Positions 34,137 through 42,538 of a stretch of 64,000 bases of DNA are shown here, in pieces. The number at the start of each line of letters is the position of its first letter. Position 1 is the stretch's first letter. The position numbers were made by a program, and so were the translations under genes. The notes under the pieces were generated by a model. The model saw only the letters and a list, made by a program, of their open reading frames with translations, was not told the origin of the DNA and did not search any database. The stretch is from positions 62,001 to 126,000 of the forward strand of contig JAYFOQ010000009.1 of the NCBI GenBank assembly GCA_034932485.1. Direction: 5' to 3'. This DNA is from Gordonibacter sp034932485 (GTDB taxonomy: Bacteria > Actinomycetota > Coriobacteriia > Coriobacteriales > Eggerthellaceae).

Positions 34137-34142
34137 ATTATA
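34137..34142 (-). promoter_or_regulatory. gdhA -10 box
   Basis: Perfect TATAAT on the minus strand, 38 bases before the start codon. A -35 box at 17 bases spacing is not evident. Confidence 0.45.
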
Positions 34143-34231
34143 GGCGGCGATTCATGAGGTGCGTTGTTATTTAAAGAAGATGAAACAAAACCCCTTCGAA
34201 AGGTGAATAAGAGCTAAAGAAAAGCTCACTT

Positions 34232-34717
34232 TTACTGCAATGCTTGATCCACTAAACGCTGGAGATTGTCTACGAAGCGCTCGCGGTCATCGTCTTCAAA
34301 AGCAGCGGGACCTTTTGTGCGTCCGCCGCGTCTACGAACAGTTGCCTCGATATGGCGCATTTGCAAATCTGAATCGATAGTGGCCAGTTCGTAGATGCGG
34401 CCACGTACTCCAATAGCTTTTGCTCCGCGACCAAGCACCATGGCGGCTAAGCCAATGTCTTGAGTTACGACAATGTCATTTGGCTGCAATTCCTGTACGA
34501 TGGCGAAATCGGCTGCGTCGGCACCGACGCCTACCGTGAGGGTGTCGGCCCAAAAACCGTCGTTTGGTTCGCGGGGGTCGTTTCGCCGGAGATGACGTGC
34601 AAGATTCTGTGTGGAGTTTCCTGCGATAACAACCGGTATATTGTTGCGGCGGGCTACCGCTAATGTTTCGGATGTGACCGGGCAGGCGTCGGCATCGATA
34701 TAGACAGTTGGTTTCAT
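34232..34717 (-). CDS. UPF0178 (YaiI/YqxD) family protein
   Basis: 161 residues: TVYIDADACPVTSETLAVARRNNIPVVIAGN at the start, TVGVGADAADFAIVQELQPNDIVVTQDIGLAAMVLGRGAKAIGVRGRIY in the middle, and RTKGPAAFEDDDRERFVDNLQRLV at the end. This is the full UPF0178 pattern, a PIN-like fold with conserved acidic residues (DADACP, DIGLA). A ribonuclease role is often presumed but unproven. The start ATG at 34715-34717 is the position of the family N terminus; AAAGGA lies 12 bases upstream, a little distant. It diverges from the Fic-like gene. Confidence 0.9.
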   Translation of the reverse strand: MKPTVYIDADACPVTSETLAVARRNNIPVVIAGNSTQNLARHLRRNDPREPNDGFWADTLTVGVGADAADFAIVQELQPNDIVVTQDIGLAAMVLGRGAKAIGVRGRIYELATIDSDLQMRHIEATVRRRGGRTKGPAAFEDDDRERFVDNLQRLVDQALQ

Positions 34718-34856
34718 GGGAGGAATGGATCCTTTCTGGGTATGCGAAAAGTATAGAGCTTCAATGCCAAACCCGCTACCTTGGAGGCGTTTCTGCTGTG
34801 TTGGTGATAGCCCTAACGCGTAGAGCACGCTATAGTAGGAGTAGCAAGGTTGCGAC

Positions 34857-34868
34857 GGGGGGGGGGGG
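34857..34868 (+). repeat. 12-G homopolymer tract upstream of the Fic-like gene
   Basis: Twelve consecutive G, the longest homopolymer I noticed in the window, 18 bases before the ATG and just upstream of the ribosome-binding site AAGGGGAG. A TAA directly before the ATG excludes an in-frame upstream extension, so slippage would alter leader or promoter spacing rather than the reading frame. Confidence 0.85.
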
Positions 34869-34886
34869 TTGCAAAGGGGAGTCTAA

Positions 34887-36110
34887 ATGTATAAGCCGGT
34901 TCCAATAGGAAAGCAAGGATTCGTCTTGTCGCCAACAACACAGGCGGCTATAGCACGAGCCGAATCATCGATGGTTCGTATGGAAGATCGCGCCTGTTTG
35001 GGTGGTGTGGATAGGGCGCTCATGCATACACTTGCACGTGTTGAAGCGATATCTACCATTCGTATTGAAGGCAAGCGACCTTCTTTGAGTGCGATTTTGT
35101 ATCTTGAGGCGTACCTTGAAGGGAATCGTGCTGAGGGCGTTAGTCGTATCGATTCGATTGATGCGTATGATTTCGAAAACGATGAGGCGCGACAGGCTGC
35201 GCTTGAGGTGTTACGGTTTCTAAGTGCAGTGCGTTATCTCTACTATGAGACCGATCCCGACCAGCCGCTCACACCCGAGGTATTGCTGGATATTCACTCG
35301 CTTTGCATGTATGGTGCTCCTGCGTGTGAAACAGGAGTGCAGTTCAGGAAAAAGCGTTACGAGCTTTCTGATGCAGATGCTGCGGCTTTGGTGTACGCAC
35401 CTCCCAAGCCCGAAGATCTACCTGCTCTCTTGGAAGACTTATGCGCATTTGCAAACAAAGAGGTGTATGCGCCGATAGGACAAGCGGCTATTGCTCATTT
35501 TCAATTTGAGAGCATTAAGCCTTTTAAGTCGGGCCTCGATAAAACAGGACGACTGATGTGTCATGCTATTATGCGCAAACGCGGCCTTATGCGTTCGTTG
35601 GTGGCTCCCATAGGGCTAGAACCTGCAATTGATACAAAAAGTCATGCCGAATCATTGCTTCCCTATAATTTCGGGCTGGCTTCCGATGAGTGTGAGCGAT
35701 TAGTGCTCGTCAATCGCTGGGCAGATTTTTGCGCTTGGTCGGCTGAGGTGTCTGCAAAAGTTACCAACGTACATTTAAATGCGGTTATTACCTTGCGAGA
35801 GCGGTGGGTTGAGGAATTGGGTCGACCCAGTAAAGGATCGGCTTCCGAAGCTCTCATTGGTCTTTTGCCTGGTCTTCCGGTTCTTACCGTGAAGCAGGCA
35901 GTGGGTTTGACAGGCAAGAGCATCTCGTCGGTAAATGATGCTTTTGCTCGTCTCGAGGCGGCGGGCATCATTCGTGAAGCAGACAGCGCACAGCGTAGCC
36001 GTGTGTTCGTGGCGCCACATGCTGTCGACCTTTTTGATGAGCTTGATCGTAAAGTGGCGCCGCTTACTCCTGTTTCGCGTGACTCGTTTGGCGCGATCTT
36101 TGTTTCCTAG
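34887..36110 (+). CDS. Fic-domain-like protein with degenerate catalytic motif and C-terminal winged helix
   Basis: 407 residues. It follows the class II Fic layout: an N-terminal region with the inhibitory motif TIRIEG (residues 57-62), a Fic core with RYLYYETDPDQPLTPEVLLDIH, the flap GVQFRKKRYEL and YAPPKPEDLPALLEDLCAF, then a C-terminal winged helix (VLTVKQAVGLTGKSISSVNDAFARLEAAGII). The active loop, normally HPFxDGNGR, reads IKPFKSGLDKTGR: the catalytic His is Lys211, and Asp, Asn and the first Arg are lost. AMP transfer by the usual mechanism is therefore unlikely. Intact flanking sequence suggests retention as a regulator or scaffold, perhaps through DNA binding. ATG 34887 has AAGGGGAG upstream, behind a G12 tract. 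Confidence 0.85.
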   Translation: MYKPVPIGKQGFVLSPTTQAAIARAESSMVRMEDRACLGGVDRALMHTLARVEAISTIRIEGKRPSLSAILYLEAYLEGNRAEGVSRIDSIDAYDFENDEARQAALEVLRFLSAVRYLYYETDPDQPLTPEVLLDIHSLCMYGAPACETGVQFRKKRYELSDADAAALVYAPPKPEDLPALLEDLCAFANKEVYAPIGQAAIAHFQFESIKPFKSGLDKTGRLMCHAIMRKRGLMRSLVAPIGLEPAIDTKSHAESLLPYNFGLASDECERLVLVNRWADFCAWSAEVSAKVTNVHLNAVITLRERWVEELGRPSKGSASEALIGLLPGLPVLTVKQAVGLTGKSISSVNDAFARLEAAGIIREADSAQRSRVFVAPHAVDLFDELDRKVAPLTPVSRDSFGAIFVS

Positions 36111-36193
36111 GAAACGTATGGCTTTGATAAAACGATGATCGTTGCGGCTTTTCTGAAATCCCGCAAACTCGTCTTTTATCACTTCCCCCTTTT

Positions 36194-36333
36194 TATACTG
36201 GATGCAAGGGTGGGGGCAAGCCGCCAGTCGACGGGCTGGCACTCGGGCGCTTTAATGAGCGCTGCCGAACGGAAGCTGCAGGTTCCAAAAGGCCTCGCAC
36301 TCACTTGCAGTCAAGGCAGGGGAGGAGGGTCAC
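36194..36333 (+). promoter_or_regulatory. Structured leader of the DmsA-like gene
   Basis: A TATACT box at 36194-36199 is followed by about 130 bases rich in stems: GCCAG/CTGGC (36223-36227, 36236-36240); TCGG+GCGCT / AGCGC+CCGA (36243-36251, 36258-36268, two-base bulge); GGAA/TTCC (36271-36286); and GCC..CTTG/CAAGGC (about 36291-36317). GGGGAGGAGGG then precedes the ATG. It could be a riboswitch; I cannot match it to the Moco or another known class. Confidence 0.4.
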
Positions 36334-38841
36334 ATGACCGATTCAACATTTGATTCTAACCACCAACTGATCATGAAACGTCGTCAGTTTCTTACGGCAG
36401 CGGCTGGTATTGTGGCAGCTGGTGCGACCGCCTCGGTGCTCACTTCGTGTGCTCCGGCGGCAAAAAAAGATGAGTCCGAAAGGAAGCCTGTTGGCACCGG
36501 GCAGCCTGAGTACGACAAGATTGCGCGCAGTGTATGTGCGCCTAACTGCGTAGGTAGTTGTGGTATTAATGCATACGTGAAGGATGATACGATCGTCAAG
36601 ATCGAGCCCGCAGAATTTCCCGATAATCGTTATCGTCGCATGTGTCTGCGTGGTGTTTCGAACGCTATGCAGCGCGTGTACTCGCCCGATCGCATAAAGT
36701 ACCCTATGAAGCGTGTGGGTGAACGTGGTTCTGGCGAATTTGAGCGTATCAGCTGGGAGGCGGCGATTGATCTCATTCATGAAAAGATGCAGAAAAATAT
36801 TGATACGTATGGACCCACTGCAAACGCGTTTCTTGGAATGACCGGAAACTACGGTGTGTTCCCGCAGATAATCGACGGTCTTTTGGCCTCCACTTATGAT
36901 GCTACGCAGTTTACGAACTTTGGCATTATGGGAGATAACGGTTGCAATATGGGCTTTTTGCCACCCTTGGGTGTGCAGCAGGATTCCAGCTCATGGGAAG
37001 ACCTCATTGGCTCCAAAGCTATCATCATGTTTGGATGCAACTACGCTGAGACCAACATGCAGGAAATGCATTTCATTTTCGATGCTCAGGAGTCGGGTAG
37101 CAAGCTAGTTGTGGTGGACCCGCGTTTCTCTCGTACGGCGGCTAAAGCCGATTGGTGGATTCCACTGCGTCCTGGTACCGATGCGGCGTTGGTAATGGGT
37201 ATGATGAGTTATATTGTCGCCCAAGAAAAACACGATAAGGCCTACTTGCGTACCTATACTAATGGAGCGTTTTTGGTAGATGTCGCTACGAAGAAGTTAG
37301 TGCGTGACGGTAAGGATTATCTCGTATGGGATGAAAAAGCGGGCAAGGCAGTACCGATCGCTGCGCTTTCAGACGACCTTAAACCTGCGTATCCTTCGGT
37401 CAAGGTGACGGGCGATGTGCCCGAGTCGGCTAAGGTTCCCCAGACGGCGGCGTTGCAGGGAAGTTATTCTGTGGTTGTCGGTGGTGCAACAATTGAAGCT
37501 AAACCAGCATTTCAACTTATCGTCGATTCATTAGCTGAGTATACGCCAGAGTTGGCTAGTGCTATTTGTGAAGTGCCTGCCGACGACATCGTGAAGCTGG
37601 CAGAGTTGTATGTGAATGAGACGCCTGCAAGTCTGCGGGTAAGTCAGGGTACAAATCGTTACTGGAATGGCCACTTGCCCACTCGCGCGCTCATTCAATT
37701 GGCTGGTATTACGGGTAATATCGGAAAGCCTCACGCCAACATTAACTGGGCGGGCGGATCACTTATGCGTATTCTTTTCTCACTGGCTCCAACGGCGGTT
37801 ACCCCACGTCCAGGCCACAAGGCAAGCCCATTACCTGGTTCCCAGTGGTACGACATCGTAGCTTATCAAAAACCGTACCCGGTGAAGATGCTTTGGACGC
37901 ATAACTATGGTTGGGGTACTCAAGGACCCGATCGTAACCGTATGATAAAGGAGGTGCTTCCGCAGTTAGACTTCATCGTGGTGTCTGAACAAGTGATGAC
38001 TCCGGGAGCATGTTACGCCGATCTTGTTTTGCCGGTGACGAGCTACTACGAAGAACCCTTTGAACTACTCACTTCTTGGTCAAACATGTACGTACAGGTG
38101 CGAGAGCAGGCTATTACTCAGCAATGGGAAGCAAAGACCGACTATCAGGTGGCCCAGATGCTGGCAGAAAAGTTTGGTATTTTAGAAGAGACCGAATGGA
38201 AGTTGGACATTGAGGAGTACGCCCGCAAGCACATCATCGGCGAGAGCGTAGCGCCAGAGTTTAGCAGTATCGACTTTGATGAGTTGATGGAGAAAAAGGT
38301 TGTGTCTGCTAATTTTCCTGAGAACTACGTGGCTTTTGAGAGCATGCGCTTTCAGACGCCCAGCGGTAAGATTGAGTTGTACACCGAAGATTTAATTGAG
38401 TTCGGCGAAGAGATAGCTTGCCACTATGAGCCACTCGAAGGTAATCGCAACGAGCTGGCGACGCGTTATCCTCTCACGTTTATGAATTGTCGTACTGTAT
38501 ACACAACGCACTCGCAGCACGTGCAACTTCCGTGGATTCGTGAAGTGGCACCAGAGCCATGGTTGGAGATAGCCCCAGTCGATGCTGAGGCGCGTGGTAT
38601 TGCGTCGGGTGATGTGGTGGAGGTGTTTAATGATCGAGGCTCATACCAGGTTAAGGCATTGGTAACTTCGGAGATAAAGCCCGGTTGTCTTAATCAGCGT
38701 CAAGGTTGGTGGCCTAAGGATTTCCCTGGTGAAACTCATTACAGCTCGCTAATCCAAATTACGCTTAATCCGGCGCAGGATGCCATTTCTGAGACGAACT
38801 TCGCGCCATACGATAACCTCGTTGAAGTGAAGAAAGCCTAA
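36334..38841 (+). CDS. Molybdopterin oxidoreductase, DMSO reductase family catalytic subunit (DmsA-like), Tat-exported
   Basis: 835 residues. Tat signal MKRRQFLTAAAGIVAAGATA (from residue 14) ends at LTSC (Cys39), suggesting a Tat-exported lipoprotein. A [4Fe-4S] motif follows: C68-x3-C72-x3-C76-x27-C104. The molybdopterin-binding segments (IMFGCNYAETNMQEMHFIFDAQESGSKLVVVDPRFSRTAAKADWWIPLRPGTDAAL) and the C-terminal dinucleotide-binding barrel (GIASGDVVEVFNDRGSY) are intact. It is probably a terminal reductase for an S- or N-oxide or related acceptor; the substrate cannot be assigned. It is followed by its iron-sulfur subunit and a TorD-like chaperone, but no membrane anchor gene is present. 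Confidence 0.9.
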   Translation: MTDSTFDSNHQLIMKRRQFLTAAAGIVAAGATASVLTSCAPAAKKDESERKPVGTGQPEYDKIARSVCAPNCVGSCGINAYVKDDTIVKIEPAEFPDNRYRRMCLRGVSNAMQRVYSPDRIKYPMKRVGERGSGEFERISWEAAIDLIHEKMQKNIDTYGPTANAFLGMTGNYGVFPQIIDGLLASTYDATQFTNFGIMGDNGCNMGFLPPLGVQQDSSSWEDLIGSKAIIMFGCNYAETNMQEMHFIFDAQESGSKLVVVDPRFSRTAAKADWWIPLRPGTDAALVMGMMSYIVAQEKHDKAYLRTYTNGAFLVDVATKKLVRDGKDYLVWDEKAGKAVPIAALSDDLKPAYPSVKVTGDVPESAKVPQTAALQGSYSVVVGGATIEAKPAFQLIVDSLAEYTPELASAICEVPADDIVKLAELYVNETPASLRVSQGTNRYWNGHLPTRALIQLAGITGNIGKPHANINWAGGSLMRILFSLAPTAVTPRPGHKASPLPGSQWYDIVAYQKPYPVKMLWTHNYGWGTQGPDRNRMIKEVLPQLDFIVVSEQVMTPGACYADLVLPVTSYYEEPFELLTSWSNMYVQVREQAITQQWEAKTDYQVAQMLAEKFGILEETEWKLDIEEYARKHIIGESVAPEFSSIDFDELMEKKVVSANFPENYVAFESMRFQTPSGKIELYTEDLIEFGEEIACHYEPLEGNRNELATRYPLTFMNCRTVYTTHSQHVQLPWIREVAPEPWLEIAPVDAEARGIASGDVVEVFNDRGSYQVKALVTSEIKPGCLNQRQGWWPKDFPGETHYSSLIQITLNPAQDAISETNFAPYDNLVEVKKA

Positions 38842-38853
38842 GGGGGTGCTCTT

Positions 38854-39429
38854 ATGACGAAGTACGGTTTTGCGATTAATTTACACCGTTGTATCGGGTG
38901 TAGGACCTGCACGATCAGTTGTAAGATGGAAAATGGCGTGCCTGAGGGCCTGCAGCGTATGCGCGTGCTGAACGCCGACGAGCAGACGGTGTATGATCGA
39001 CCCACGGGTTCATATCCCACGCTCACTCAGGAATGGGTGCCTATTCCTTGCCAGCATTGTAATGAGGTTCCCTGCGTTGCTGTTTGCCCAACGGGCGCTT
39101 CAACTAAGCGCGAAGATGGCATCGTAATGGTAGATAAAGAGCAGTGTATCGGGTGCGACAGCTGCATTAAGGCGTGTCCTTACGGCGCACGACAACACGA
39201 TGATACTACCAATACAGTTGATAAATGCACCTTGTGTGCCCACCGTCTTGATGCTGGTATCGATACGACTATGTGTCAGTTAGCTTGTCCGGGCCGCGCT
39301 ATCGTGGTTGGTGACGTTGATGATTCCGCTTCAGAGATTGCAAAGATAGTTGCAGAAAAAGCAACAACACATTTGCATGAAGATGAAAAGACGGGTCCGC
39401 AGGTGTATTACTGGAATTCAATGAGGTAA
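38854..39429 (+). CDS. DmsB-like four-cluster ferredoxin subunit
   Basis: 191 residues with sixteen cysteines in four [4Fe-4S] motifs: CIGCRTCTISCKMENG, CQHCNEVPCVAVCPTG, CIGCDSCIKACPYGA and CTLCAHRLDAGIDTTMCQLACPG. This is the electron-transfer subunit of a DMSO-reductase-type complex. It starts 12 bases after the catalytic subunit stop, with AAGGGGGTG as ribosome-binding site. It has no Tat signal of its own and would be exported with the catalytic subunit. The electron donor is not evident, since no NrfD/DmsC-type anchor follows. Confidence 0.93.
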   Translation: MTKYGFAINLHRCIGCRTCTISCKMENGVPEGLQRMRVLNADEQTVYDRPTGSYPTLTQEWVPIPCQHCNEVPCVAVCPTGASTKREDGIVMVDKEQCIGCDSCIKACPYGARQHDDTTNTVDKCTLCAHRLDAGIDTTMCQLACPGRAIVVGDVDDSASEIAKIVAEKATTHLHEDEKTGPQVYYWNSMR

Positions 39430-39469
39430 CGCGATTTGGGGCTGCAACGAATCTGATCAAGGAGAATAT

Positions 39470-39500
39470 CCGGCAAAGGCGATGTTTTCGTCTTTGCCGG
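39470..39500 (+). terminator. Hairpin between dmsB-like and chaperone genes
   Basis: 13-base arms (39470-39482, 39488-39500) with a single G-T pair and a 5-base loop. No T tract follows, so it could trim chaperone expression rather than end transcription. Confidence 0.5.
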
Positions 39501-39564
39501 GAATCCTCGAGCGTTAATGGGGCAGACGGATGCTTCGGTGCGGCTTTGGGAGGGGAGTTTGGTT

Positions 39565-40275
39565 GTGGAGCAAGTAAGCCAAGATATGGTAGCTTTCGAT
39601 AGTACTACAGCTGACCAAGTATCTTACGCGCGTGCCGATGCGGCATTATTGGGGCTGCTTTCAACGTGCTTGTTGCGGCCGAGTGTGGTGCTGGTTGCGG
39701 AATTGTGCGACGGCACTTTGGTCTCAAAATTGCGCGCGTTGTTAGAATTGGCTCCTGCCGATAAAATTGAATGTCTGCTGGATGGCATTGATGAACAGGC
39801 AAGACTTCTGCGTAATCTTTCTGATGACGAAGCTCGACTGGTGCTGGAGGTTGAATACAATCGGCTGTTTGTTGGTCCGGGTGAAGTGCTGGCACCTCCT
39901 TATGAAAGCTATTATGAGAGCAGTCGCGCATCTGCTGGACGAGGATGGTTGCGCACGCAGGCCGAGCGTGATGTTGTACAAGCTTATGCTGAGTGCGGTT
40001 TCGCTATGCCTGAAAACTTCGTTGAACTGCCCGATCATGTAGCAGTGGAACTTGAATTTCTTGCACTGCTTGCGAGTCGTGAGGCTGAGGCCTGGGATAT
40101 CAATAAAAGGGAGGTAGCACTTGCGTTACAGGCGAGTGCTGCAGAATTTATTGTTCAGCACCTGGGTACCTGGCTTGAATCGTGCGCTGCACTTGTAGAG
40201 CCTGTCGCTCGTCAACCGTTCTATGCAGCAATTTTATCGTTATCGTGTGTGGCAATATTGGGTCCCGAACGCTAG
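39565..40275 (+). CDS. TorD/DmsD-type molybdoenzyme chaperone
   Basis: About 236 all-helical residues with VEYNRLFVGPGEVLAPPYESYYES in the middle and ELPDHVAVELEFLALLASRE after it, both TorD-family signatures (the latter the conserved ExPDH). It should bind the Tat signal of the DmsA-like protein and hold it until cofactor insertion. GTG 39565 follows GGAGGGGAG; an in-frame ATG at 39517 would add 16 residues but has no ribosome-binding site and begins just past a hairpin, so the start is uncertain. A strong terminator follows at 40299. Confidence 0.88.
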   Translation: MEQVSQDMVAFDSTTADQVSYARADAALLGLLSTCLLRPSVVLVAELCDGTLVSKLRALLELAPADKIECLLDGIDEQARLLRNLSDDEARLVLEVEYNRLFVGPGEVLAPPYESYYESSRASAGRGWLRTQAERDVVQAYAECGFAMPENFVELPDHVAVELEFLALLASREAEAWDINKREVALALQASAAEFIVQHLGTWLESCAALVEPVARQPFYAAILSLSCVAILGPER

Positions 40276-40298
40276 CTTTCAAGTCGCATTTGAATGAG

Positions 40299-40334
40299 AA
40301 AGGCTCTGCCCTCTGTAGGGTAGAGCCTTTTTTT
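40299..40334 (+). terminator. Terminator after the DMSO-reductase-like cluster
   Basis: AAGGCTCT and CCCT pair with AGGG and AGAGCCTT around a short loop, with a run of seven T directly after. A classic intrinsic terminator. Confidence 0.88.
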
Positions 40335-40383
40335 GGGTAAGGCGTGAAGGGCAATTGCATGCAGAGGGAACGCCTGTGCGGTT

Positions 40384-40392
40384 TGTTATACT
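40384..40392 (+). promoter_or_regulatory. Extended -10 promoter of uvrC, leaderless
   Basis: TG-T-TATACT (40384-40392) ends six bases before the ATG at 40399. With transcription starting about seven bases past the -10 box, the mRNA would begin at the start codon. No ribosome-binding site is present. Confidence 0.5.
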
Positions 40393-40398
40393 GGACAC

Positions 40399-42537
40399 AT
40401 GGAAGATACAAATAACGGCATACGTAAAAACGAACTCCCGTTTGCTGATGATAACTTCGGCATTGCTGCTGCGGGTGGAATTGAGCGTTTGGGTGTAGAA
40501 GATTCTAAAAATGCCACTGAAGAGGGTAGCACTCTTGGCAGCTTAGAGGCCGGAGAGCTTGCGCTCCAGTCTTCGGCGCATGGGGCTAAACTCACTCGCA
40601 TTAAGATGGAGTTAGGCAGTGTCCCCGCACTTCCCGGTGTGTATTTGTGGAAAGACAAATCGGGTCAGGTCATTTATGTGGGTAAGGCAAAACAATTGCG
40701 TGCCCGCATGCGTCAATACGTAAACTTCCAAGATGAACGCGCTAAAATTCCGCTTCTGGTAGATCAGATTGATTCGTTCGACTATATTGTCGTGGAAAAC
40801 GAACACGAGTCGCTGGTGCTGGAGAAAAACCTCATCAACCAGCATAGTCCGTTTTTTAACGCCGACTTCAAAGATGATAAATCATATCCATTTATTGCGC
40901 TGACCAAGGGGGATGTGTTTCCCGCTATTAAATACACCCGCGAGAAGCACCGTGGTGATACGAAGTACTTTGGGCCTTATACCGATAGTCGTGCGGCGCG
41001 CGAAATGGTTGATATCGCACGTCGTGTGGTACCGTTGTGTGCGACATCGTGTTCTGATTGGCGGCAGCTTAAGCGTCGTTTGGAGAAGGATACCCTTGCC
41101 TTACTATCGCGTGATGCCCGGCCTTGTTTTGACGCGCATGTAGGTTTGGGCCCCGGTGCATGCTGTGGAAGTATTACTCCCGAGGATTATGCGGCTAATG
41201 TGCGGCGCATCGAAAAGTTTTTGTCGGGTCAGCACCGTGAGTTTATCGATGAGCTCACGGTAGACATGCATGAAGCGGCCTCTGATCTCGACTTTGAGCG
41301 TGCGGCTCGCATGAAGGCTCGCATCGACACTATCAACTCGTTGACCGATCGGCAACATGCGGTGTCCTCTCGCAATCTAGATGCCGATGTTGTGGGCCTA
41401 TTCCGAGAAGAGACCGTGGCTGGCGTGCATGTGTTTATGGTGCGTGAGGGTCGCATTATTAATTCAAACGAGTTCGTGCTTAATCGTGGGCGCGACGTTC
41501 CCGATGAAGACTTAGTGCATATGTTTCTGCTGCGCTACTACGATGCCACCACATCCATCCCGCACGAAGTAATTCTGCGCGATCTGCCAGAAGATGTGGC
41601 CGCGATGGAGGAATGGCTTACGGAAAAGCTGGCAAGTACCCATGGTGCGAAGGTGCGTATTGCTGCCCCGCAGAAAGGCGAGAAGGCAGAACTCGTAAGC
41701 ATGGCGGAGACGAACGCGAAACACACGCTTATGCGTTACAAAGTGCGTACGAATTATGATGATAAGCGGATTAACAATGCGCTTTTACAGTTGGAGAGTG
41801 CACTGGCGCTTGATGAGCCACCCCTGCGCATTGAGTGCTTCGATATCTCCACGATTCACGGTTCGTATACGGTGGCATCGATGGTGGTATTCACTAATGG
41901 AAAGCCTGACAAAAACCAATATCGTCGCTTTAAAATAAAGACACCGCTCGATGAGGCAAACGATTTCCTTTCCATGCAGGAGGTTATGAGTCGGCGTTAC
42001 GCGCCCGAGCGTATGGCTGATGAGCGTTTTGGTAGTAAGCCAGATCTAATCATTTTGGACGGCGGCAAGCCGCAGCTTTCAGCAGCGCTTGCTATGTTTG
42101 ACCAGATGGGTATAGACGACATTTCGCTGTGTGGTTTGGCAAAGCGCGACGAGGAGTTATTTGTACCTTGGCAGGATACCGGACCCGTTGTGCTGCCGAG
42201 CGGTTCGGCTTCGCTTTACTTGGTGAAGCAGGTGCGTGACGAAGCCCATCGGTTTGCCATTACGTTTCATCGTGAATTGCGCGGGAAGGGTATGACGGCC
42301 AGTATTCTCGACGACGTTGTGGGTATGGGTCCTGTGCGAAAAAAAGCACTTTTGAAGGCGTTTAAGTCATTTCGAAACCTGAAAACGGCTACGCTCGAAG
42401 ATATCAAAGCAGCACGTGTTATTCCTGATGAGGTTGCTGAAGAGCTATATCAGGTTCTGCAGCAGTATAATAAAGATCGCAAAGACGAGTGTGTGACCGC
42501 TAGTGCGGTTGGCGCCCCGAACAACGTGGAGGTTTAG
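40399..42537 (+). CDS. uvrC: Excinuclease ABC subunit C
   Basis: 712 residues, longer than most UvrC. An acidic N-terminal extension of about 65 residues precedes the GIY-YIG nuclease domain (ALPGVYLWKDKSGQVIYVGKAKQLRARMRQY). Then come the UVR motif (ASDLDFERAARMKARIDTI), the RNase H-like 5' incision domain (IECFDISTIHGSYTVASMVVF and PDLIILDGGKPQLSAAL) and C-terminal helix-hairpin-helices. It makes both incisions in nucleotide excision repair. The start at 40399 has no ribosome-binding site but lies directly behind an extended -10, supporting a leaderless start that includes the extension; otherwise ATG 40606 would give the usual length. rapZ begins two bases after the stop. Confidence 0.93.
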   Translation: MEDTNNGIRKNELPFADDNFGIAAAGGIERLGVEDSKNATEEGSTLGSLEAGELALQSSAHGAKLTRIKMELGSVPALPGVYLWKDKSGQVIYVGKAKQLRARMRQYVNFQDERAKIPLLVDQIDSFDYIVVENEHESLVLEKNLINQHSPFFNADFKDDKSYPFIALTKGDVFPAIKYTREKHRGDTKYFGPYTDSRAAREMVDIARRVVPLCATSCSDWRQLKRRLEKDTLALLSRDARPCFDAHVGLGPGACCGSITPEDYAANVRRIEKFLSGQHREFIDELTVDMHEAASDLDFERAARMKARIDTINSLTDRQHAVSSRNLDADVVGLFREETVAGVHVFMVREGRIINSNEFVLNRGRDVPDEDLVHMFLLRYYDATTSIPHEVILRDLPEDVAAMEEWLTEKLASTHGAKVRIAAPQKGEKAELVSMAETNAKHTLMRYKVRTNYDDKRINNALLQLESALALDEPPLRIECFDISTIHGSYTVASMVVFTNGKPDKNQYRRFKIKTPLDEANDFLSMQEVMSRRYAPERMADERFGSKPDLIILDGGKPQLSAALAMFDQMGIDDISLCGLAKRDEELFVPWQDTGPVVLPSGSASLYLVKQVRDEAHRFAITFHRELRGKGMTASILDDVVGMGPVRKKALLKAFKSFRNLKTATLEDIKAARVIPDEVAEELYQVLQQYNKDRKDECVTASAVGAPNNVEV

Positions 42538-42538
42538 C

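Noticed and set aside
36200..36333. Assignment of the leader as a Moco riboswitch
   Set aside because: The stems do not line up with the Moco RNA consensus as I know it; left as an unclassified structured leader.
39517..39564. ATG 39517 as start of the TorD-type chaperone
   Set aside because: No ribosome-binding site and it begins 17 bases past a hairpin; GTG 39565 has GGAGGGGAG. Not fully excluded.
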